Of a DNA stretch of 64,000 bases, positions 41,402-53,115 are shown one piece after another. The notes under the pieces were generated by a model that worked only from the letters and a program-made list of their open reading frames with translations, made no database searches and had not been told where the DNA came from. This stretch comes from Steinernema hermaphroditum. Lineage: Eukaryota > Nematoda > Chromadorea > Rhabditida > Steinernematidae. A program made the translations under genes and the position numbers. The stretch spans positions 17,174,001 to 17,238,000 of the forward strand of contig CM059625.1 of the NCBI GenBank assembly GCA_030435675.1, read 5' to 3'. Positions within the stretch are counted from its first letter, which is position 1. Each line of letters opens with the position of its first letter.

Positions 41402-43706
41402 ATGTCGACCTGGTCGCAAGATGTTCAGAACTTGCTCAAGAAGTTCTACATTGAAGATGACAAATTAAAGCAGATCAGTGAGAAGATCGAAGCCGAGTTC
41501 AAAGTGGGTCTTGAATCCGGTAGTCCTGCTTCTTCGATTGCTATGTTGCCATCGTATGTGCCTGCGCTTCCTGACGGATCAGGTGAGTTGTTATACGAAA
41601 CTTTTTCGACTTCCTGATAACTAAGCAAAATCGATCGTTTGCTCCCTTCTTTTTTCTCCCAATCTACTTTCGCCTCAAATTGAGTTATCTAACAAATATT
41701 TGGTCGAGTCGTAATTCGACGAGCACCCAGGCAGTGGAACATCTGGATAAATGGATAACCTAAACTTTAGAATCATATGGTCATGTCAAATTAGCATGCA
41801 CTTCGGATAACTCTAGAGCAATTCAGTATAGATGTGAGGACTATCTTGAAAAGGGAAACGCTGAATATCGGATACTAACTTAACCCAACATATATATGAC
41901 TCGATCAAAATAATTTGCACCTTCTCCTGATTCGTGGTTTCATGCTATCACCCCACAGTTAACCAAGAAAGAAAACCAAAGCACATCCTATTATCTCACT
42001 AACGCTGCTCTCGTCATACCACCTTTCATACGATCGTACGTTGAAAACGAGTAGGCCGACGTATGTTGCGTCATACGTCCCTTGTTTTTTTGAGGAACAG
42101 TGTACGCACTTGCACACTCTTAAGAGTACACTTGAACAAACCTTTCAACGGCACGTAGCTTTCAAAAACCGACACAGAAAAAGATCGATTTCCGTTTAAT
42201 TTCATAAGCTATAATAAGTGTCTAATTGGAATCGTTTAAACTGATGCATTTCAGAAGTCGGAAAGTATGTTGCTATTGATCTTAGTGGCAAGAACCTCCG
42301 CATTATGCTTCTCACCCTTGAGGGAAGTGGAAAAGAAGCCGTCGCCATCAACCACAACTTTATGGTTTCGCAAGCTGTGATGAAAGGAACCGGAGATCAG
42401 TTGTTCAACTTCATTGTAAATTGTCTACAAAAATTCCTGAAAGAATTCGACCTCGTCGACGCAAATTTACCCATAGGTTTCGTCTTCTCCTACCCGTGCG
42501 AACTTCTTTCCATTCGATCAGCACGTCTGCTATGGTGGACAAAGGGATTCGACATTAAGGATTGCTTGCAGAAAGATGTTGTGGCTCTGCTTGAAGAAGC
42601 GCTCGATCTCAACATGGTGAGTCACTTGCCGAGACAAAGATGGTTTGTATAAAAGGCGTATTTAGTCAACGAAGGCTCAGATCAAGGCCGTGATGAACGA
42701 TACCGTTGGCCAGCTGGCCGCGGCCGCACACCGTTATGGACCCGAATGCACAGTGGGTGTTGTTATCGGTTACGGGTAATGCGATCATAAACAGTCGCTG
42801 TAGTAATCCTTATTCACTTTCTAGATGCAACTCTTCATACCTCGAGGACACGGAAAGGATAACAAAGTTCGACGCCAAAAAAGCCGGGTATCCACATAAG
42901 AAAATGGTTGTGGTGACAGAGTGGGAAGAGTTCGGAAGCAAAGGGGAATTGGAAGACGTGTTGACCTCCTTCGACAAAGAAATTGATGAAGCCTCAGTGC
43001 ACAAAGGAAAACAAATGTAAGCTCCTTTTGCGCAAATCAGGCTGAATCGCTTATTCTAGAATCGATAAACTCACTGGTGCTTTGTACCTTGGAGACCTTG
43101 TTCGTCGAATGCTTGCTCAACTCGTTCTCGATCGCCAAATCTTCGGCGGTCGCCAGGTCGAAGCACTCGACATGGTTGATACGTTCCCTACGAAATACAT
43201 ATCCGAAATTTTGGCGTAAGTAATTGACTCCAACTTCATTGTGCATATGATGTACAGCGAGCCCGAAGGAAGCTTCAAGATCTGCCGCCGTATTTGCGAT
43301 GAGCTCGAAGTGCCGATTCATGGAAGTAGCGATTATATAATCATGCGTGAGTTGTGCCACGTTGTCACGCAACGATCCGCTTCTATTGTTGCTGCCGGTA
43401 AGTATGAATTACTTGTTGAAAATTTCAATCCCAATTGCTTTAGCCATCAGTGCCTTACTTCGTCATCTCGGTCAAAGCAAAGTGAAGATCGGAGTTGGCG
43501 GAGCCCTCATTCAATTCCACCCCACCTACCATGCCCTTCTCGAGGAAAAACTCCAGGAGCTGGCTCCTCTGAATGTTCAGGTATCTCAACGTCATTCAGC
43601 ATTGTAGCCATTATCACCATTTCAGTGGGAACTTGTGCCTGCCGACGAGGGAAGCGCAAAAGGAGCCGCGATGATTGCGGCTGTTGCCGAAAAACTTAGT
43701 TTGTAA
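41402..43706 (+). CDS. Hexokinase-like protein with altered nucleotide-binding motifs
   Basis: Eight exons join exactly in frame: 41402-41582, 42255-42616, 42681-42775, 42825-43016, 43060-43215, 43258-43397, 43444-43580 and 43626-43706 (1344 nt, 447 residues). This is the length of a single-domain animal hexokinase, which phosphorylates glucose using ATP. Recognisable blocks are LPIGFVFSYPCE, LLWWTKGF, NDTVGQLAA (with the catalytic Asp), TEWEEFG, KLTGALYLGDLVRRML, the GVGGALIQFHP block and EGSAKGAA near the end. Two glycine-rich motifs depart from the family: the first phosphate loop reads DLSGKNLR instead of DLGGTNFR, and GTGTNACY is replaced by GYGCNSSY. Sugar-contacting residues are mostly kept. 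It could be a divergent enzyme or a regulatory pseudo-hexokinase. An acceptor-like site 30 nt before the ATG suggests trans-splicing or a 5' non-coding exon. Confidence 0.93.
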
Positions 43707-44070
43707 ACAGTGAACATTTGTATATTTAAATTTTTATAACTATGACACTGCTGCCTAAGCTCAAGACCCGTAATAATCTGCACTTCGTTGATTTTAACGA
43801 GAAATACCCAACTCCATTAACTGTGTGCCGTACTCAGAAACTGTTGCCATGTACTCATAGCGTTTAGTCATTTATGTCGATTCTAACAACTAGGCTAATT
43901 ACTATTATGCATTTTATTACCCATAAAATTTGTTTCAAAAGAAGTCGTTGATACTATATGCGAGATTTGATGACTATATAATGAAATGCACTCCAAGCAT
44001 CGTTTCAGACCGCTTTGTGTATGAGCGAGCCATGTAGCATGTGATTCAAAGCCTTATGTAAAGACCCAAT

Positions 44071-44076
44071 AATAAA
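44071..44076 (+). promoter_or_regulatory. Candidate poly(A) signal of hexokinase-like gene
   Basis: AATAAA about 365 nt after the hexokinase stop codon. It is the first clear copy on this strand. Confidence 0.45.
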
Positions 44077-44356
44077 TTGTTTACTACACATGACTGTAAA
44101 CCATATCGTTATCAGAGGGTATAGAACAGGTCAGCACCAGTGACGCGGGGTACAAAGACCGGACTGCTGCGGAGAAAAACATTACCGCTGACAGCAGTAC
44201 ATAACAGTGAACACAGAATTTTCCGTGTTTATTTTTTTAAAACATCACTGGGAAAATAGGCAATGCGCTGCCTAACGGGTGTGTGGTAATTTTTAGCTCG
44301 TTACTCCATAGGGAAAGCTCAGTATACCTACAGTATACAGTACGCGGGGTACATAT

Positions 44357-44578
44357 CCTTTCCGTGTTCTCAAGGTATGAAGAGGTGTATCTACAAAGTG
44401 GATAAGGATTACAACATCGACTGTTTATGATCGTATTACCCGTAGCCGATAACAGCACCCACTGTGCATTCGGGTCCATAACGGTGTGCGGCTGCGGCCA
44501 ACTGGCCAACGGTATCGTGCATCACGCGCTTGATCTGAGCTTTCGTTGACTAAATACGCCTTTTATACAAACCATCGT
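44357..44578 (-). pseudogene. Inverted genomic copy of hexokinase exons 3-4 region
   Basis: About 220 nt on the minus strand match the plus-strand stretch 42641-42862 of the hexokinase-like gene at roughly 90% identity by eye. The match covers exon 3, both flanking intron parts and the start of exon 4, so it arose by DNA duplication and inversion, not from mRNA. The copy has changes at key places (Asn to His in the NDTV motif, Cys to Tyr at the next exon start), lacks all other exons and ends abruptly near 44357. It is a dead fragment. Confidence 0.88.
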
Positions 44579-45724
44579 TGTGCCATGACAGTCACATTGT
44601 TAAACGACACACACTTCATTGGAACCAGATAGCACAGTCTAGACGTGAAGCTAACATGTACATGACATCGAGAAACTTATGTATTCACGGCAGGCAGCTT
44701 AAATGGAGAAGATTGACTCCATACAGTTCCAGCGATCGTCACAGTGCATAACACTTTTGACAGAGTATTGCAATGAGCCACTTATGATGTAGCCGAAGAC
44801 ACACCATAACAGAACAATGTCAAGCCGTGGTCGCTATTTAACTGTTTTCTTTCGCACATCTCATCACCGAAGTGCGAACTGCTTCTTTTTCACTATAAGA
44901 ATGTACGAAAAGCAGCAAATATTGCTATGCCTTTGAGCCAAGAACCACCAAAATCACCAAGAACCGCGAGCGCCTATTCTTTAGGCGAATGAAAACTAAA
45001 AACTAAAATTTTCAGGTGTATTTCAGAATGGTATTCGATCAGCCCTGTTTTACTGCGGTCGACTTCCGTATTTGAGGGCGCACTCTCAGTAAAGTGTGAT
45101 CATGAACGAAAAAATCATAAAACAACGAGGAACCAGATATATTTTCTTTACGGATAAGAATTTACAGAGTGCAAGATACACCACTCAAATCTCGATAATG
45201 AAGTTATTTGCCTCACAAGGTAGTTTTATGTTAAAGCCAGGTAGTCTTTTTTTTCATTTCATCGCTTTTGAAGCTTCTAGGAATCGGTTCTCTCTTCGTC
45301 AACGTAACGCGTTACCTAGAACCCCTTCGAAGAATTACTATTCGCAGCTGACGATATTTGCTGGTCGAATTAATTTTAATCTCGTCACGTTCGTTCACCT
45401 CTTACGCTAATCACCATTTGTCTCTGGCGTTCATAATGAATGTATTTACGTCTGATGTAGTAATGTGTTCTCTGGAGTTACTTGCTAATTAGCTGCACAA
45501 TAACGAACTTCGTAAAATACAGTCAGTCTGTTACAAGCTGTTGGGGGTTCTATTGTGTCGAGCTGAATATTTCAGTTATCTGATTTGTACATTTTCAATG
45601 TACATTCGTCCATGTGTTAAAAAAATTCGCCGTTTTTCTATAGTATATGACAATAATATTAGTTTTATAAAATACCGCATAAAAAGTCATTGCTCTTTAG
45701 CCTGAAATGTAAAGCTCGCCTGAG

Positions 45725-45990
45725 AAGGCCCCCCGTCCTCCATCAGCTAAGTCGACGAGCGGAAGTGACGATCGTGTCAGTAATTTGCCGCCAACGTGAG
45801 AGGACTCGAAGGAATGACCGACTGTGGCCACCAGAGCGTCGTGTGTTTACCTAGTTTGACAGTCGCCGTCCAACTCGTCCTCGTCTTTTCCCTCGATGAG
45901 GCAAAGGTCTTCGATATTTGACGGCGACGGCCAAGTGACCACGGTCCTCCTCCACTCAACGCGACGCGTCGTTCTCGACAATTGCGTGCT
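45725..45990 (-). other. GC-rich open island, possible exon relic
   Basis: A sharply bounded GC-rich island in AT-rich surroundings. On the minus strand one frame reads VEWRRTVVTWPSPSNIEDL and then an acidic stretch, and stops at a GTAAAC that could be a splice donor. A second open piece follows after a short gap. I do not recognise a protein. It may be a relic of a mobile element, a decayed exon, or a lone coding exon. Confidence 0.2.
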
Positions 45991-47535
45991 CCGTAGCTGT
46001 CTTATTTGTACGATTTATGCTTGTAGATGCCGAATGCCAAAATTTTAATTAAACGGCCATTACAAAGGTACTGACCATGTGAAAGTCCGAACAATTATTC
46101 GTTACCATTCAATTGTGAAAACACGACTAACATCTGCGCGAATGTTCTTTTTTTAAAAAGCTGTTCCATCTTTTCCTGGCAAAAACCGTATTTTACTGGT
46201 TTAAAGATACTGTTCAGCTAGAAACCGTTACTAAGCCTACTTACATATTATTACATTGTTTAGAATTCATAACCTCGAACTGCCCGATATTCATTACATA
46301 GCGAACAAAATCTCGCCAAATTCTATTTGCTATCTTCGAAAGGGCCCTATGTTTTTTGATGTTTTGTTTTGAATTCTTGTTCGTTTTGCCGATCTTTCTA
46401 ATGCGCATGGAAAAAGTACCAAATTTGATGATATATTCCGAGCTTCACATAGCTTCTAAATTCAACGTCGCGCCTAGCTTTCCATCACCATTTTTTGTTT
46501 TTTTCCATTTTTTACATTACCTTCTCTTTGCCCATTTTAATGAAGAATTCAGTTCGTCCGTTCTATCTTTAAGAAAACAGTATTTCCAATCGCGTAATAT
46601 GTCATTTTTATCGTCTCTAATCGTAAGTGTACAATGCGAACAATTCGCACATTTGTACAAACCGCTCTAATCTACTGCGATAATCCCTCGGGCATGACCT
46701 CACAGCACAGCTAAAAAACCGCTGGACATTGAGGTTAACCCAGCAGTCTAAGACAGTCGTGCTCGCGCGCAGTCACCAAACGCAGCATTTATCTTCCTTG
46801 TAGAATGGCGGCCCTTTGTTTTCACAGTCCATCGCAATTTGTTTGCTCAAAAGATACTTCTGATAGCAAATAAACACTAATCATCCATCAGTCGCGCGCA
46901 AACCCTGCACCGCTGCACCCATCAAAGTAGCTGCTAATTAGCGGTGCAAATAGTAAACTGAAGAATGCAATATGGTTGTGGAACCAGATATACTTGAATT
47001 TGAGTTACAAAACTTGAACTGTAAATGTTCATTGACAAATATCAAGGAAAAGGATTCTTAGAATTGACGATAGAAGGGTTAACTCCAAACCACTTAATTC
47101 ATGAAGTGCAGTTCAATTGTCGAAGAAATGCGTTGCACGAATGAGAAGAATCTGCTCTCTTAACGAATGCTCCCTTAAAAGACTAAATTCTTCTTCATAT
47201 TTTTCTCAACCTCACCGTTTTTTAACCAAACTCTATTCTATTGCTATAAATTGTCACTATGACCTTCTCCCTGTTCAGAAATGACGCACAAGATTTCTCT
47301 TAAACTCAATATATACGGTCTAAAGAGGCTTGCTTCCGTATGAAATGAAATGGTTCCAGTATAGCCATTTTTTTATAGGTGTATACTACACACATATAAA
47401 AAATTCCTGTGCATCGTATAGCATTTCTACATTTTCTACTGTGATTTGCGTTTACTGCTTCATGTGTTCTGAACAACTTCATTTAATCGTGTATTCATTT
47501 CCAGGAAACCGGCAAATGATCACTGCACCTGAGAA

Positions 47536-50500
47536 ATGACACTCGTTTCACGTTCCACTCTTTTTCTGTATTTAGTAACAATCTGCACAGCACAGCATCA
47601 AATATCGCCCGGATTTTTGGCATCGGAATATGCTCCCGTACTTAAGGTAGCAAAATTGTTTCATTTTGTTAGTGAACGATTGTATTCTGAAGGCTTCATC
47701 TTCGGAGGGCTACTTGCCAGAGTCAGCTGAAATTGGAACAACAGTACGAGTGTCGCCGTCTCTTCATGCGGAATCATTGCAAATTCTTGTGCAAGATTTT
47801 GACCTGGTAACATCAGCTCTGCTATAAGACCAATGTTTTCTTTCCAATTTAGAAACCCGGAATGCCTGAAGCAACCTATCAGTACATACTGACAGGCTTG
47901 GGCGCGAAGATATTTGCCGTAGATCAACAAGGCTATGTGTATCTCAATGTACCGGAAATCGACGCTGACCCTCCCCATCCATCCACTTATCAGCTAAATG
48001 TAGACAATCAGCAACGAAAATAGTTCTAAACATCAAATTAAGGTTGAAGCCCGTGAAGTCGGAACATTCCCCATACGAAGCAGCGAGCCTATATCGATAA
48101 CGATTCATATAATGGACGAGAACGACAACGATCCAAATTTTTCGGAACAAGTCTATACGGCCAATGTTTCTGCAACGGGCGGAGACCGACCTGTCATAAA
48201 GGTAGTGTGCAACAGAAGTCAGTGACTAATGAAGTGTGCTCAGGTGTTTGCCGAGGATAACGATGCTGGCAAGTACGGAAAGATCACTTACCATATCATT
48301 GAAGTCACGGAAGGGGCGCAAGAACAGTTTTACTATGACGATAGTACCAATGAACTTATGGTACGGGGAAGTTTGCATCCAGGTGCTCGCTACCAAATTA
48401 TTCTCGAAGCCCGAGACGGCGGAGGACGTGCCAGTCGAACAATTATTGTTGCCTTGGCTACTGAAGACTATTCATTCTCTCCACTGTTACCTTTGGTCCC
48501 TTTCGTTCCCACTACAATAACGCCTCACCCAGAAGGTAACAAAATATATCAGGGCGCGTCGTAAATCTGTCCTTTCAGAAGGAGATGTGCGATCGTTTGT
48601 GACGGAGCTTGACGAAGCAACTCCTCCACATTCTGTTGTGATTACCTTGGGCGTAAGTGTTTATCGTGATTAGCTAAGACAAACCTAGCAATTTAGAGCG
48701 AATCACCAACAGGAGTCATCTATGAAATCGCATTTGGAAACGAGGAACGAAAATTCTCGATCGACCCACAAACGTGGGGATTGCATTATTTGTTCTGTTC
48801 GTTATGATCACTCCTTTCAGGGGTACAATTCTGACGGCAAATCACTTTGACCGAGAAGAGACAGCGACGTACAATCTCCAAGTTGATGCTCGGGAACAGA
48901 TCTCAGGACGGCATTTGTACTGGACGATAGTTCAAGTGGTTGTAAAGGTAATCACAAGAAATCATAGGGCTTCTCAAAAAGGTGACTTCTTAGGATGTAA
49001 ACGACAACTCTCCCCAGTTCCACGGGCCTCAGCCGATACGCCTCAGCATGTCTGTTGACGAACTGTCCGAATTGAAACCCGACATGGTTCTTGGTCGTGT
49101 TGTTGTCACAGATGAAGACGAGAAGAATGGTGTAAATGGAAATGGTGATGTCAGTCTTTCCATAAATCCACCAATGAATAGGTAAGTCATCGTAGGTTTA
49201 CAAAGGATCTAATTATGCTTTTAGGTTGTTTAATATTGACAATAATGGAGTTGTAACCGTCAACGGCGATTTCACGACAGAACACTTCGGATTCCATCGC
49301 TTGTCCGTTGTCGCAAGTGATCATGGCGACCCACCCAGGAAGACCCATGGAGTAATTTTGGTGAATGTGGGCAGCGACTACGTCTCCGAACCCACAGGAG
49401 AGCAAACTTCAATGATCACTGAGGCAGCATCAACGGAGACCAATGAGCTGGAATTGAATCCGACCACAACATTGTTCACGATGGCCACACTTCCTCCAAC
49501 ATATCAGAAACCATACGTGCCAGAGTTCCCAACCACATATGGTAATGCTCAAAACTCTATAACCACGGGACGAGAACTAACAACCGAGGAAGAGTTCGAA
49601 ACAAGCGAGCCTGAAACCATACCCACAGAATACGTGCCACATACGACAAGCTTCAGCTCATTCCCTATAGTTCCTGTGGTCGAAACAACTGAACCTCCAA
49701 CTACGGCAAAGGTTCTACGATTGGCACCTGTATTTAACCCCGCTAGCGTTAGCGTCATGGTCGAAGAAAACGAGGAGCACATCGAACTAGCTAAACTGCA
49801 TGCAGTTTATCCAGACGGTGGTCCCGGAAGTGTTACATATGTCATGCAGGCCGGCGATCCATCATTATTCAGTGTCAGCAGCTTCACAGGCTCACTTTCG
49901 CTTCTGAAGCCGTTGGATGCCGAATCTGGGGAGAACCAGTACGTCGTAAGGATCGGCACCGCTGAGGTAGTGCTAGATTTCCTTAACAAAAAACTGATGA
50001 ACTGTTTGAGTCGGCTGCATTATCCATGGATGGCCAACTCCCGCATTCGGCCGAAGTCGTTATCCGGGTTGTCGATGTAAACGACTGGATTCCGAACTTC
50101 GAGAGCAACAGCTATCAATTTGCTGTTTCCGAAAACACAGAGCCGGGAACCATCGTTGGTCAAGTTGCGGCGTTCGATCAAGATAGGGATGAGCCAAATA
50201 AGAAGATCAGCTACAATCTGGTTAGTATGGACAACTTAGATCGTTATTTCTCGGTCAACGAAGAGAACGGACTCATCGCATTGGTTCGCCCTGCCGCTGA
50301 ATTCGTCGGTCAAACCATAACAGTATGAGACTAATCTCATGCTTACCACAAAAAATTTGGTTATTTAGTTGCGTGTTGAAGCACGCGATCACGGAGATCC
50401 CCCGCAACACAGCCAAACCGTTGTCGTTGTGTCTGTGGAGCCAGCTGAAAGCAAGCTCATCGACAAGAGTCCGCACCAGTTCACGTCAAACCCATCGAAG

Positions 50501-52617
50501 GACGCCGTTCAATTCTCTCTCCGAAACTACACGTATGTTAACTTGCATTTATTCACGTTCACTTCTACACATACTGGTGTTCAGTGCGTCTGTCTCCGAA
50601 GGAGTGCGACCTCCACATCTCGTTCAAGTTCTCACCGTCCTCAACAAACCAAACGATGCACGCTTCATTATGTGCTCAATTGTGTCCGGGAACTTCAGAG
50701 GTGAGCACAGTATCACGAAGAACGCCTTTAATGCGATTCAGGAGCGTTTGGAGTATCGCCGGGAACGGATGGAAATTGCGAGCTCCGGACAAATATCGCG
50801 CTGGATCGCGAAAGTGTCGAGCGCTACTTGCTTAACGTCACGGTGACATCTGGAACACAAACTGACTTCGCTTTTGTATCGATCACTGTACTGGATGTCA
50901 ACGACAATGTGCCAAAGTTCGTGTATGACAACGATTTGCAACTCTCGATGTATTTCGCTGGAATTTCGACTACGGCGCCTGCTCTCACGAGAGTTATCAC
51001 CGTTAAGGTATGTCTCGCAACAGGGATGCGCTTTATGTGAGGACACAGGCCGCGTGTCTCGCTGCGTGCAACTATCCGCAAAACACAGTAGATGGCACTG
51101 CATGCACCCAAGTGTATGTTAGCTAAAATGGATGCTTAAGAGTTTCGTGACCTTAATGTTGAGAGTTCTTAAAGCACCAAGTTTGCCTCAGAAGTCGCAA
51201 AAGCACTGTCCATATGAGCTACAGCGTGCACTATCAATTCACAATTTAGGCGGAGGATGCCGATCTCGGCAACAGCAGCGTTGTTAAGTACAACCTTGAC
51301 GCTATCCTCGTTGATTCAAAATACTTCACAGTAAACCAGTTCGGAGAAATTTCTACCAAGCAGAGCATGAGTCACGTAACCTCGAAAAACCGTCGAAACT
51401 TCTTTGAAATAAAGGTATGACTTTTCATTGTATAGAAGAGACTTATACTGCGTTTTGAAGGTTTCTGCGTGCGATTCTCCCATAACAGGTCAAATTCTCT
51501 GCTCCAAGGCAGACGTTATCATAAATTTGATCAATGATCAACATCGATTCGTCACAACAATTAAAGGAATACCGCCTCAGCAGTTTAGAAACCACGAAGC
51601 GGTAGGACGCAGGCAAAAGAAACAACCTTAATGAATTCTTTAGGATGTCATCAAAACACTTCGCCAGTTTACAGGCGCTTGTACGCTACTCGGTCTGGAG
51701 AAGATGCGAGACTACTCCTCGCCATATGATGGGCAAATGATGACAGACGTTTACTGGTATGCCGTGAATCCGTCCACGAAGAAAATTTGTCGCAAGCAGG
51801 AGTACAAGTTAGTTCCCTGTAGCCATTTCTATTTACTGAAATGCATGAACATTTAGGAAACTCTTCGACAGAAGTACGAAAGACTTAGTAGCAGGCAAGC
51901 TGCGACCGTGGTTCAGCCTTGAAACGATTTCTGATACATTACTTACAAGCACCGATGAAAGTGACGAGAAGACCAGCTTAATTGCAAGCGTTTGGGATCC
52001 ATCATCGGGTAAGCGACTGTTTGTACCAGTGTCAATCAAACTTACTACCGTTTCAGTTGTGATTATGCTTGGTCTGGCCATTGCATGTGTCGCCATAATA
52101 TCGATAATCTTTTTATGCATCTGCTATACTAAATTTAAATCAAGCAGAAGCATTCACGGATACCCAGATAGCTATCAATTTCCAAAACATCCTATCTATA
52201 TGCCGCAAGCTATGGATCACAGCAAAATATACGAAACTCAGGTATGCTTATATAGACCCAGCAGAAGAACAATTACTAACGATCCAGATGTTGGAGTTGC
52301 CAATAAGTGACGAGGACATGACGCTGAAGAATAGCTCTCTGCGATCGAACCAACAAAATATAGGAAGACCCAACAGCTGGTGTGATCCTCGGTTGCCACC
52401 AACAGCTCAGTTACGCAATACAAGTCGCAATTACGGTCGTCAACATCAAATAGATGAAGGCGACTTCTCAATAGAAGAAAACATGTATGCAGTGAACGGC
52501 AGTATTGACCCCGTCACCAAGTGCGTGAGTCTATGTGACTGGATAGTTTCTAATTATTACGGTTTTCAGGCGTATACAAACAATGGTAATTCCAACACCC
52601 GATTATCCAAGCAGTAA
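47536..52617 (+). CDS. Single-pass transmembrane cadherin
   Basis: This is a cell-surface adhesion protein. It starts with a signal peptide ([20 protein letters not shown]); the first exon is 47536-47646. Roughly fifteen exons follow, encoding about seven to eight cadherin repeats. Calcium-binding inter-repeat linkers are visible as DENDNDPNF (about 48115), DVNDNSPQF (about 48995), DVNDWIPNF (about 50075) and DVNDNVPKF (about 50895), with matching DxD and LDRE-like motifs (for example [12 protein letters not shown]). A Ser/Thr/Pro-rich insert of about 110 residues (about 49380-49710) splits the repeats. After the last repeat comes a globular region of about 110 residues (51645-51995, [15 protein letters not shown]), then a transmembrane helix ([20 protein letters not shown], about 52056-52125). 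A cytoplasmic tail of about 130 residues ends at 52617. No catenin-binding classical tail is evident, so it is a non-classical cadherin. Exon boundaries in the 50500-51650 part are approximate. Confidence 0.9.
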
Positions 52618-52730
52618 CACTGGTTCTAGTCATCGCAAGAGCTTACTGTGATCGGATTTTGACGCAATATTGTTATAATAAGTAATAATACGCTGACCGG
52701 TTGTTGTTTTTTACTATTGAAATCACAAAA

Positions 52731-52736
52731 AATAAA
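52731..52736 (+). promoter_or_regulatory. Poly(A) signal of cadherin gene
   Basis: AATAAA about 115 nt after the cadherin stop codon, followed at once by a second overlapping copy. Confidence 0.65.
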
Positions 52737-53081
52737 TAAATGTTATTAAATATAGTATGTGAAAAGCACCCTCCATTCTAATTGGGCTCTTCCAGGTCAA
52801 CCCGTTACAGTTGAGCGCTATTTTGTCAATTGTTCATTTTTTAAATTTTATTGACAAATAGTTGAATGCAATGACAACACGTAAAACCACACATATTAAG
52901 CTACTGGTAATGTTAAACACGTGAATGCAATGTAAAGGAGATGAGAAGAACACGTATGATTGAATACAGATTAAGGTACACGAGAATGAGTGAAGTCGGA
53001 GACAGTAATCACATAACATGGAAATAGGGAGGGACTATTGGAGAAAGCACAGTTCAAGATTAATAATGAGAACAGGTATGG

Positions 53082-53087
53082 TTTATT
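53082..53087 (-). promoter_or_regulatory. Poly(A) signal of large disordered-protein gene
   Basis: Minus-strand AATAAA only about 29 nt after the stop codon at 53116-53118, implying a very short 3' UTR. Confidence 0.6.
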
Positions 53088-53115
53088 GGCAGGGTTAATT
53101 CGCTCCTAGGAAATA

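Larger units (their letters stand above)
43707..47535. other. Intergenic between hexokinase-like and cadherin genes
   Basis: About 3.8 kb, AT-rich. It holds the hexokinase 3' UTR, the inverted exon fragment at 44357-44578, and a GC-rich open island at about 45725-45990. A short GCGGGGTAC motif occurs at about 44142 and again at about 44343, close to one end of the inverted fragment. Otherwise I see no gene before the cadherin signal peptide. Confidence 0.5.
52618..53115. other. Convergent 3' region
   Basis: About 500 nt between the cadherin stop (plus) and the stop of the large disordered protein gene (minus). It contains poly(A) signals for both: AATAAA on plus at 52731 and on minus at 53082-53087. 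No coding feature. Confidence 0.6.

Noticed and set aside
44237..44509. 90-codon ORF on the minus strand downstream of hexokinase
   Set aside because: Off-frame reading of the inverted hexokinase fragment, not a separate gene.
51090..51115. 13-nt match to the mature miR-228/miR-183-type sequence (ATGGCACTGCATG)
   Set aside because: The only local hairpin has a short stem with a four-base loop inside the would-be mature sequence, and it lies in a cadherin intron. A 13-nt match is expected by chance at this scale.
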